Source: Anastrepha obliqua
Lineage: Eukaryota; Arthropoda; Insecta; Diptera; Tephritidae
Direction: 5' to 3'
Assembly (NCBI RefSeq): GCF_027943255.1
Contig: NC_072896.1
Location: 43,488,501 to 43,552,500, forward strand
DNA: 64,000 nucleotides
Shown: in pieces, positions 55,560 to 64,000 of the stretch
How the letters are laid out: each line of letters opens with the position of its first letter
Position numbering within the stretch: position 1 is the first letter of the stretch
Program-made: the position numbers and the translations under genes
Notes under the pieces: generated by a model
Seen by the model: the letters and a program-made list of their open reading frames with translations, nothing else
Told to the model about the DNA's origin: nothing
The model's database searches: none

Positions 55560-56770
55560 TTTAAATTTAAAGTGTCTCCTAATCGCTGAGCGATAACTTC
55601 TTTATTCGTGCGAGTTATTTAGTCACTATGTGGCAGTGGGCGGGGAACAGCGTGCGTCCGCACTCAAAACATATTTAGAGACCATTAATTTCTGTGCAAT
55701 TGCGCATCGCAAATTTTGTTCACATTACAATATTCGACGTTTACGTGATGCCCCAAGTGAAGATTTGATTTGTTCATGGGTGCGAAGGTTCCGGGAAACA
55801 AGTTCAGTGGTAAACAGCCCATGACTGAGGCTAAGCTGGACATCGAGAACAAATGGAAATATTGAGTTCGTCGCTAAAAGTTTGCACGATAATCCACGTT
55901 AGTCTGAGCGCAAGAGCGCGGTTGCCCTGGAGCTTTCTCAAACTATTGGGCATGAAACATTGAGGATCTTAAACTTCAACGCTTCAAAATTCAAATCGCG
56001 CAGGCGATTAAGTGTAACGATTACAATTTTCGTGAAAATTGTTCATGAAATATTGAGGAATGATCTTAGACTTCAACCCTCCAACATTTAAATCGCATAA
56101 GAGTTCCAGTCAAACGATTACAATGTTCGCAAAAATTTCTGCTGGATTTCGTGCACACTATTTTTTGGGGTGATGAAGCCATTGCCATTTAAATGGAAAT
56201 GTAAGTGTAAAATCGCCATTACTGGTCACTTAGAGCTCACTGTTAAAATATCAACAGTCACCTTACAGTACCAACATTTGTTTGGATGGTTTGGTGTGAA
56301 TTATCAAGCAGTGAAATAATTGGACCAACTTTTTTTTAAATCGTCGAGGTCAATCAATTTCTGTGGACGGTGTATCTTATAGCCGCTTACTGAACGACTA
56401 CATATATTCTGCCAATAATGAGAAATGAGGGAGCTTCAATACACACACATGGTTTCAGCAAGATGGTGCCACGCCCAAAGAGACCATGGCTATACTGCGT
56501 AATTCTTCCCTAACAAACTGATAAACCGTTTCGGTGACAACTTCTGGCAACCCAGGTCACCCGATCTTACACCCAGACTTTTTTATGTGGGGGCATCCGA
56601 AAAGTAAAGTATATGAAACAAACCCAGTGAATATCTCAGCACTAAAAGGAAGTATAGGTCGCGAGATTAATGGCATCGCGATAGCACTTCTCCAGCGAGT
56701 AGTTCGGAGACCAGATTCCAAGAGTGTATACGACATAATGTTCAACATTTAGATTAAATAATATTTAAAA
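55560..56770 (+). mobile_element. Mariner-like element with HTH N-terminus, decayed
   Basis: The N-terminal frame at 55630-55824 reads GEQRASALKTYLETINFCAI, AHRKFCSHYNIRRLRDAPSE and LICSWVRRFRETSSV, the helix-turn-helix typical of this mariner-like group. Then NGNIEFVAKSLHDNPR, a worn IFWGDEA (first Asp, about 56165), VWMVWCELSSSEIIGPTFF, and FQQDGAT-like sequence (56455-56475). The end is MWGHPKSKVYETNPVNISAL to VYDIMFNI (56750), with the third block in a broken frame (RSPDLTPRLF). Many frameshifts are present; terminal repeats were not resolved. Confidence 0.8.
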
Positions 56771-57034
56771 AATAAAATCGCACTTAATATATTATTCTAA
56801 TTGCTATTGAAATACATTTTTATCATAAGTAACTCTTTTTTAATTTCACTTTCATCTTCTAAATCTGCCACCGGACATCCTGAATTAGTTTTGTTTTAGA
56901 ATCTGTAATCTAATATTCTTTTGAGAATTAATAGTTGAGGCCTGGAACTCGGAAAACTTCTTTGCATAACGATGACATTGGGTGAATGTACCAAAACCCC
57001 TAAAGATTTTAACTCCAAGAGGTAAACTTTTTCA
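56771..57034. other. No gene seen
   Basis: AT-rich spacer. Confidence 0.6.
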
Positions 57035-57300
57035 AGCTAGACGACGATGACAACATCCGATGAGGCGTCCTTGGAGAGTTTGAGAGAAAGATTCTGCAGA
57101 AGATTTTTGGACTTCTGCACGTTGGTAACGGCGAGTATCATAGCGATGGAACAATGAGCTGTATGAGCTTTGCGGCTACATAGTGCAGGGGCATCCAGCG
57201 GCTGCGTTGACAGGGTCATGTCGCCTGAATGGATATAAACGCCCCGGCTCTGAAAGTATTCGATGAAGGACCAGCTGGAGGCAGGAAGAGAACTGTTTTA
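57035..57300 (+). mobile_element. RTE-like LINE 3' fragment
   Basis: DEASLESL, then in other frames LQKIFGLLHVGNGEYHSDGT and MDINAPALKVFDEGPAGG correspond to LRKIFGPLHVGSGEYRRRW and MDTNAPVVKVFDAVPAGG of the copy at 39617. It is 5' truncated and frameshifted. Confidence 0.8.
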
Positions 57301-57799
57301 GCAGCAAGAAGGCGAGGTATACAAGGGCCATCAAGGGCTGAAGATAATTTGAGTGATCTATTAAACTATGAAGGGAATTCCAGTTCAGTTGTGTACGGGA
57401 AATATTAATTTTTGGAATCTATACAAGTTTGCCAAAATATCTGTGTGAAATAAATGTTGTTCAACACTTGAGTTAGAACAAAATATTTGGATACTTTTGT
57501 TTTTTTTGAAGTGAAAACTTGTTTAAAATCGTTGGGAGTGATTTGAGACTCGATGAAAAGAAAAAGCGACACTACGAAGCGTTATATGTTGATATACGTA
57601 TATGTGTGTGGCTGCGTACTGCTGAGCCACGCTAGTATAGTGAGTATTGTAGGATGTATACTACACTGCCTATTACTTGCTTAGACCAAGCGTCCTACGA
57701 ATGTTTGTGTGTATGTTAGTACGTCTGTGTAATATACGCGTTACGACGCTCATAATAGCAACCGCGTGTGCTGTATTGCGTCCGTATTTTTATATTAGT
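57301..57799. other. No gene seen
   Basis: AT-rich, with a TATGTGTGTG tract near 57598. Confidence 0.6.
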
Positions 57800-58230
57800 A
57801 AATATTTTCATTTTTAACCTTCATGTTGCTCTATCCATTGCTGCTTCCTTGCAGTTCTTTAGATGAAGCTGTTCCAGGTCTTCTTTCACTTCATCTATCA
57901 ACCTCGATCTTGGTCCTCCTCAAGCTTTATTTGTATATACATTCGCCTCCAGAATATTACTTCGTACTCTTGAACTGCCCATTCTTATAAAGTGGCCTAG
58001 CCATTGTATTCGTTGCTCTTTAATTAAACGTACTAACATACATGTTCGCCTTTAATAAGTTCGTCCAGTTCATCATTCTATCGTATACGCCCATCGACTT
58101 ATTCAATTCTGACTGTGCCACATATTTTTCTTAGAACTTTCCTTTGAAATGTTTGCAGTTTTTTCTTATCTTTTTCATCAACGTCCATGTTTCAGCTCCA
58201 TTACACAGCACCGGTCGAACTATGGTTTTA
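57800..58230 (-). mobile_element. Endonuclease-RT LINE C-terminal fragment, different family
   Basis: On the minus strand from 58230: KTIVRPVLCNGAETWTLMKK, then QTFQRKVLRKICGT, NDELDELIKGE and AVQEYEVIFWRRMY-like pieces down to 57830. The GAETW and RKVLRKI blocks mark the RT thumb of an RTE/jockey-like element clearly diverged from the copies at 26285 and 39617. It ends exactly at the terminus of the mariner-like element at 58231. Confidence 0.65.
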
Positions 58231-58770
58231 CAAGGTGGCGCAAAAGTAACCTTGCGATGTTTTTTGGCTGTAATTTAAAAAAAAAATCAAAAACTTTGAT
58301 TCTTCTTGTGGATTATTTTTATTTGGTCTTTCAATTTTTTTTACATCAAGTCGAGAATATGATGTCATGTAAATGGCCGCCGCCACAGTTTATTGCCATT
58401 TGAGCCCTTTTTATGGCATTTTCCATCACTTTGGCCAAATCTTCCGGCGATAGGTCCTCACATTCTTGATGGATATTGTCTTTAAGAGCTGCAAGAGTCT
58501 GAGGCTTGTTGACATAAACCCGCGACTTCAAAAAGTCCCACAAAAAGAAGTCTGGAGCGGTCACATCAGGCGATCTTGCTTGAAAAATCATCTTCCTCTT
58601 AGTGGTGATTAAGGATGGCTTGAGCGTATGTTAGACGCGATTGGCGGTCAGCAGCTAACAGCTGATGTACCGTCAGGACTGTATAGCGAGCAGTTCTGCC
58701 TTATCACTCCTGAGCGTTTAATTTGACAGCAACCTTTCTAGGGGGCTGAAGTCTATCGAATATTTAGGAA
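58231..58770 (-). mobile_element. Mariner-like element, internally deleted
   Basis: The 3' end CAAGGTGGCGCAAAAGTAAC begins at 58231 after TTTA. On the minus strand an upstream trace, TYAQAILNHH-stop-EEDDFSSKI (58640-58580), joins to ARSPDVTAPDFFLWDFLKSR (third Asp block), VYVNKPQTLAALKDNIHQEC and AQMAINCGGGHLHDIIFST (58346). The first and second Asp segments are deleted. The opposite terminal repeat was not found. Confidence 0.75.
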
Positions 58771-59076
58771 ATTCCTCTACGCTTAGCCTACATTAAGGCG
58801 CATTAGCTCACCAAAAGCTATTTTCATACCTGTCATGACAGGCGCTCCTGTCTCTAAGATATTGAATAGTCAATAAATAAGCGCCTTTACTTATATACTG
58901 CTATAATACATGTGCACATACATATGCAAACAAATAGACACACACAATTAAATGCTTTTCCATTCTATTCCAACCCAATGCTGCTGACTCATTGCTACAC
59001 GGCAGAGACTATCGAGACATTTGATAATATAGAAAAACTGAAACCACCTTAAAAATTGATGAAAAGAAAAATGGTG
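58771..59076. other. No gene seen
   Basis: AT-rich, with an ACATACATATGCA tract near 58917. Confidence 0.6.
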
Positions 59077-60216
59077 GGTAATGTGGCCCAGGGTATTCGG
59101 GTAAAGTGGGCCACTAGATAAAATCACCGAAAACAATTCTAAGAGTTCATGATAAGTTAATGAATTTATTCATATATATTTTTTAAATTTAATTAATGAC
59201 CAAGAGACTATTTGAAAAAAAAAGATTAAACTTAGGTAAATACAAATCCACATTCTGTATAGCAGATGGTGGAAATTTGTGTTTCTCATACTATTGCTCA
59301 AGTAAATCGAAAAACTTCTTTTCATTTTCCTTTGTGAAACCCATTGCTATATAAAAAGACGTCCCGTTGGAAAGCGAAAACTAAACTAATTTTTTGTGCC
59401 TGCGCAGGAATCCATGCAGCCAACCTTTCCCTGCACATTTAAGGACCGAAAATTTGTTTGGCACTTTATTTCTTTCCACCATTTGAAACGCCAGGGAACG
59501 AATATCGTGTCTTGTGAGGCCGCAAAGTTTTGATTCCATTTCTAATGTATATTTTACAAGGCCTTTTTCTGTGGCTTCGTCCAGTATTGGCTTACGTCCA
59601 GGTGGGGTTTTTAAAAGCAGGCAAGGGTTGCATTACTCCTTGCCATTCTTTGCATTGTAAAACGCGGCACAAAAAAAGTCTTTGATGCAAAAAGTGTGCC
59701 CATCTCCTCATTCCTAACATCTACAATGGCTTTTTGCATCATACCTGAGTCCCGTTTCCTTATGTTTCCATTTGGCTAGTCTAAATATGTATAGTTGTGA
59801 AATACATAACAGGAAAATTAATGAGAATTAGGAAAGTACTAAGGGAGTAATGTGGGCTACGAGTACACAATTCCCGACGCTGACTAGACTACTTACAAGA
59901 AAAAAGTATTACAAACTTTTGTTTAAATAATGTAAAAAGAGTTTCTTACCGCATTAAAAAATGCTAATAGTTTAATAATTCTATCTGAACTTTCATACTC
60001 CAAAAATAATTACTTGCTAAAAAATACCATTAATATTACAATTCATAAAACATTTTGATCAACTGCTCATCAGCAAAGAGTCCAATTCAAAAGGCGAGCA
60101 GCGTAAAACATCCGTTGTATGAATTTTGAAGTTCATAAGCAATCTTTCTAGTGCATGTTCGTTGTTATGAAAAATACAGACGTTGACCACATTACCCGAA
60201 TATCCCACAATACCCG
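59077..60216 (-). mobile_element. pogo/CENP-B-like element with terminal repeats
   Basis: The left end (59077-59112) contains GGGTAATGTGG and TATTCGGGTAAAGTGG. The right end (60186-60216) is the complement of GGGTATTGTGG plus TATTCGGGTAATGTGG. On the minus strand from about 59770: RKRDSGMMQKAIVDVRNEEM, KALVKYTLEMESKLCGLTRH, DIRSLAFQMVERNKVPNKFS, AGKGWLHGFLRRH, AMGFTKENEKKFFDLLEQ and YEKHKFPPSAIQNVD (to about 59240). This is the HTH/CENP-B-type DNA-binding half of a pogo-like transposase, reaching the YNVD block before the DDE core. The DDE domain is absent, and there are stops in the frame. Confidence 0.75.
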
Positions 60217-61909
60217 ATCTTACTCTACTATCATTCATTTTGTTGTCATCGCTTAGAAAGCCATTTACTCGGCAATATTTATTTATTTTATTAATTTTTC
60301 TTTTCTTCAACAGACATTATAGATGCGATTATTTGTGTTAAATTATTTGATTGTAATAATTTTCAGTAAATTTGTTCGCTTCTCATACCACTGTAGGAAT
60401 TTGTAGCAGTTTTAAAGTGCAATTCATGTGCATATTAATTTTTCTACTGCAAAGACCTCACAAATCGTTTGTCACTAATTGCAATTCGCACTTGGTAAGG
60501 CACCAACATGAACCACTCACTTGCCTCTTCTCAGTGTATCCCTTCAGAACACTTATAATCGCAACCCCTAGCACAGGCGGCCCCAGTCGCTGCCACCGCC
60601 ACCTTGCGTTGCTGCCACATGACATTTTTGCAATTAGTCAAGCGTATTGCATGCATTTGCTGCACGGTTGCATTAATGTGATTTGCGATGGCGCGATTGT
60701 CACGCCACGCATATGTTGCTGATGGTGTTACTGATGTGGTTGGTTGCCACGCATTCGCACATTGCTACTTTGAAATATTGTTGAGCATTGCATTGCAAGT
60801 TGTTGATGACTCTTGTTGTTATTGCTACCATTGTTGCTGTTGTTGTCCTATCAACAGAGCGTGTATTTTAGTTGTTGCCTTGGGACTTACTAACATTTAT
60901 CGTTAGCTGTGACATGGCAATATTTCCTGTAAGCAGTACACAAGTGCTGAAGGTAAGTAAATACCTGATATTAGTGGTTGTAAATAAACATTCGGATGTA
61001 TTGGAATGTTTGTACCACGTTGGTAACTGTTGCAAGATTTTACAGACGACGGTGCTGAAATGTTAACGCACTGTGGTGTAACTAATCTAAGCGCATGCAG
61101 CGCATTAATTTGCAGCCAAGAAAATCTCGAGTGCCATATATGTGCCTTTCGAATTCAATGGAGGGTCAAATAGTTTTTTAGCCCCTAAGCAATGATCTAT
61201 CCAATAAAATGACAACTGCATGCACAATTTTCGAAAGCGAAATATAATTTCTTGCCTAAGTTTGAGTGGAGAAGGTATTTCTCTATTAATTGTTTAAAAC
61301 GACCCATTCCAGAGATACCATAACAAAGATTTTTTGATATGAAACTCCAGAATTCTTATTGGAACAAAACCAAATTAGAGAACCAAGGAGTAACCGATGC
61401 ACTACTAACAGGCTTTTAAATAGTGACCCAAAAATGCTGTACTCAACTATGATTTAGCAATTTCAAGATATCTTTTAGGAATTAAGAGAATTATATACAA
61501 ATTACTACCGGGACGCTGAACTGATGAAGCCCACTTTAAGATCACTTACCCCAAATTTCGCTCATCGTCCCAAGAGACAGGTTTCTCATGCACTAATGGA
61601 TAAATTAAAGTCGACATTTTCACGATTGAATATTCCTATTCCCGTGAAACAACGGAGCAGCTCAAGTTCCGAACATATTACAGTCGCAAGTGTTTCAATC
61701 AAATCAATCGATCCCACAGACTAAATTGTGGCGAATTTCGAGTAAAAATTCTTATAAGATTAAACCAGTTCAATAAGTGAAGCCTCGCGATCATTTTCCG
61801 ATACTTCTCGTTTATTGAAACCTCATTTAGTATCAAGCGAAAATGGCAGTTTTACTTCCTAAAAACTTTAAAAAAGATTCAAAATTTCCAATTAATGCAC
61901 ATGGTAGCC
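60217..61909. other. No host gene confirmed
   Basis: 60560-60860 is less AT-rich, with TTG/CTG triplet runs (60810-60850). The only coding-like stretch, at 61478-61724, is listed separately. Confidence 0.5.
61478..61724 (+). other. Orphan 82-codon open stretch
   Basis: Open from just after a TAG to a TAA: ELRELYTNYYRDAELMKPT, then LRSLTPNFAHRPKRQVSHAL and KSTFSRLNIPIPVKQRSSSS. The balanced composition looks like real protein rather than AT-rich noise, and it has no start codon before codon 17. I do not recognise it. It could be a piece of an LTR element polyprotein, an exon, or chance. Confidence 0.25.
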
Positions 61910-62175
61910 GGTGCAGCCGGATGGGCAGGTTCTTGACAACCATTCGGTAACGCCCGAGCTCGAAACCTCGAGCATGAAACACCAATAATAGAAAAAGTTT
62001 TTTTCTAATAGCGGTCGCCTCTCGACAGGCTATATCAGGCTATCTGCTCATAAAAAATCACCTGTATTTCGAAAGCGGCTCTGCAGGTCTTCCATCTATG
62101 GAACAACGTCAAGACGCACTCCAAAAATTGGAGTTCCTGCTCGGTCAAAGGATGTAAGTCCAATTTTATATTATT
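61910..62175 (+). mobile_element. tRNA-like SINE, forward copy
   Basis: The head contains GCAGCCGGATGGGCAGG (A-box-like) and GAGCTCGAAACCTCGAGC (B-box-like), then ATGAAACACC. The body includes TCTAATAGCGGTCGCC, CTGCTCATAAAAAATCACC and GGAACAACGTCAAGACGCAC, with a 3' end near TCCAATTTTATATTATT. It is the only plus-strand copy and the most continuous one in this window. Confidence 0.72.
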
Positions 62176-62502
62176 TTTATAATGTATCCACATATCCACA
62201 CTATATATGGAAACGACGTTACTAAAAAAGATTAGATTAGTGATAGATTAAGTTCTTGTAAGACTCTGAGTTTTTTATCACTTAAGCTCTTGTTTCCCAT
62301 ATTTGTAAATAAATATGAGCTAATCTGTTCACTGGGTCAACACATGGACTCACAAATGTGAGTCAGCCATGCAGATTTTGCTTTATAATCACTGCTATAT
62401 TGGGTGACCTAAAAAGTTCGGCCACATACAGCCAATAGATGAAGCCAAAGAAATAAGGAGTCTCTTGCAATGAATCTAAATTTAAACTAAATACATACAT
62501 AA
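62176..62502. other. No gene seen
   Basis: AT-rich spacer. Confidence 0.6.
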
Positions 62503-62845
62503 ATGGACAAGGTTTATTTTCAACAAGACGGCGCTACGTGGCACACAAGCAACGTGACTATTATGCTTTTACGGGAAGCCCAGGGTCGATTCAAGACCTC
62601 AAAGATGGAATTGGTGAGGCTATCAAGGACATAAGGCAGCCATTTTGCAATTCGGTTATGGAAATTTTCATAAATAGGATATTGTCTTGTAAGCGTGGTC
62701 GTGGTGGTCATTTGCCTTACGTTATTTCCCACTATTAACGGCATACCTTCCTCTTTATAATGAAATAAACATCCGATCATTTATATTAAAAAATAGCATT
62801 TTCTTTGAATATCAAAATAACACCTCTTATTGGAGAACCCTTTAT
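62503..62845 (+). mobile_element. DD41D element, family A copy 3, deleted
   Basis: MDKVYFQQDGATWHTSNVTI (second Asp) joins by a deletion to SPGSIQDLKDGIGEAIKDIR (in the next frame) and CKRGRGGHLPYVISHY. The deletion removes the third Asp block. The 3' end AACACCTCTTATTGGAGAA (near 62819-62837) matches copy 1 at 3058-3076. Confidence 0.8.
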
Positions 62846-62849
62846 TTAT

Positions 62850-64000
62850 CACCATCCTCGTTTCGGTAGATGGCACTTACGAGGATTGCCATTTATATTT
62901 TACGCATTTGACCATCTAGTGTGGTGTGATGAGCTGTATTTCGATATTTTTATAGAATTTTTATAGCGTAAATTTACATATAACATCTTCACTCCTTTTG
63001 TTTTACTCCTTCATTTGTTCTTTTACAATGGAATTAACTCGTGAAAATATTCGTGCGATGATTTATTATGATTTTCGAGTAGATACGAGTAATCGAGGCA
63101 GCAGTGCATTGATCAACTTACTTCGACTTTTGGCATTGAATCACCACACTTAGCCTCTGTGAAGCACTGTTACAACGAGTTCCAACGTGGTCGTCGATCC
63201 TTGCAGGATGAATCTCTTGAGGCCGTCCAAAAACGGTTGTTGTGCAAGAAACAATCGATGCTGTGCGTCCACGGATAACGTAAAATCGTCATGTGACATA
63301 TCTTGAGGTAGATGCATTCTTGGGCATTAGCAGCGTACATTGACGATTGCCCAAATGCACCCATGTTGAAGAAATTCAGCATTCAAAGCAAACAATCGAC
63401 AGTATGGGTGTTCCAAGGTGAGCTTAATCCAACAAAAGTTGTTCGCGGAAAAGTATCTCCAAGCAAATGATCACCTGCTTTTTCGGAAAATCTGGGCATG
63501 TCGCAACTGTACCACTAGAGAAATTTAAAGTGGTCAATTCTGAGTAGTGCACAATAATTCTTTTGGCAGAATTTTCCGGAGTAAACCCAACCGCTGAAGA
63601 CGGATCATCATTTACCACCTTCACCAAGCCAATGTGAGCTCTCTCGCATCGGCTCACACAAGAGAGTTTTTGAGCACTCAAAATATCTAATTAATGGGTC
63701 ATCCACCCTACAGCCTTGATTTGACACTCAATGATTTCTGATTTCTTTTTCTTCCCGACCATCAAAAATTAAAATGCGAGGTCAAGGTGCTTTAAACACC
63801 TGAAGAACCTGTTGAAGTCTTTAAACCGCTCGTTTTGGAGTGACAAAAGTGATGAGTGGCAAAAGTGCTTTGGAAATTGGTTCAAACCAATGCACAAGTT
63901 TATTGACTTCCAAGGAGAATATTTTGAAAAGTAAATAAGCCATTTTCGTTATTATTTTACTGTGTTTTCAAGAACTATGAACGGACCCCCCCGAAAAACG
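62850..64000 (+). mobile_element. DD34D mariner (mellifera-like), heavily decayed, runs to window end
   Basis: The start MELTRENIRAMIYYDFRVDT (63028) is a mariner N-terminus. After worn HTH sequence (FQRGRRSLQDE-like, about 63180-63215) most of the middle is unreadable. The C-terminal region has MGHPPYSLDLTLNDF (third Asp block, about 63693-63738), TPEEPVEVFKPLVLE (63798-63840) and, in another frame, KCFGNWFKPMHKFIDFQGEY to FEK (63868-63935). The order and the wording of the end resemble the mellifera subfamily. There are many stops and frameshifts. The right end was not identified before the window stops. Confidence 0.75.

Noticed and set aside
1..64000. Searches for CRISPR arrays, tRNA/rRNA genes, toxin or defence gene clusters, and viral structural genes.
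   Set aside because: No regularly spaced repeats, no cloverleaf other than the SINE heads, and no such protein motifs were seen.

Overview
The window looks like AT-rich, gene-poor DNA from an insect nuclear genome, most likely a brachyceran fly. A tephritid fruit fly is my best guess. This rests on the mixture of mobile elements (mariner-like elements with a DD41D catalytic spacing, maT, Bari/Tc1-like, jockey-like and RNase H-bearing LINEs, a tRNA-like SINE), on short CATA/TGTA tracts, and on the absence of any bacterial gene organisation. I could not confirm one complete host gene. The best host candidate is a short first coding exon at 20061-20151.

Layout. 1-14170 is a dense graveyard: the tail of an RNase H LINE (1-725), an RTE-like reverse transcriptase piece (1837-2440), DD41D mariner-like elements (2580-3095, 4371-5287, 5290-5745, 7125-8325), a maT-like element (8326-9356), several very short transposase tails, and a TTAA-flanked non-autonomous element (13671-14168). 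15855-18910 holds three LINE fragments in alternating orientation. 18910-20960 is unique sequence containing the exon candidate. 20970-23515 is jockey-like RT plus another RNase H LINE tail. 24590-25590 is a SINE/MITE composite. 26285-29345 holds an RTE-like fragment and the largest LINE in the window (RT, RNase H and zinc tail, minus strand).

31040-37800 is the most informative block. A mariner-like transposase is split by a LINE 3' end with a 14-bp target duplication. It is followed by an internally deleted DD41D element, a short MITE-like unit, a fragment split by a 115-bp retroposed insert with a 13-bp duplication, an almost complete DD41D element, and an almost complete DD34D mariner. 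39470-42000 holds an RNase H LINE split by an RTE-like 3' end with a 15-bp duplication, a SINE, a third DD41D family and a jockey tail. 43485-48104 adds LINE fragments, a Tc1-like tail and an unusually GC-rich DD34D mariner. 50239-64000 continues with maT, Tc1/Bari-like, mariner-like, RTE-like, pogo-like (with terminal repeats) and SINE copies, ending in a decayed mariner that reaches the window edge.

There is no operon or pathway logic here. The units relate as parasites and hosts of one another: autonomous-type elements, deletion derivatives sharing their ends (4371-5287/32919-33855, 7125-8325/24725-25288), and retroelements nested in older elements with visible target duplications. Every transposase and reverse transcriptase I could read is broken by stops, frameshifts, deletions or loss of a catalytic acid. 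I saw no tRNA or rRNA gene, CRISPR array, riboswitch or recognisable promoter. All family calls come from reading translated motifs by eye; no database search was run.
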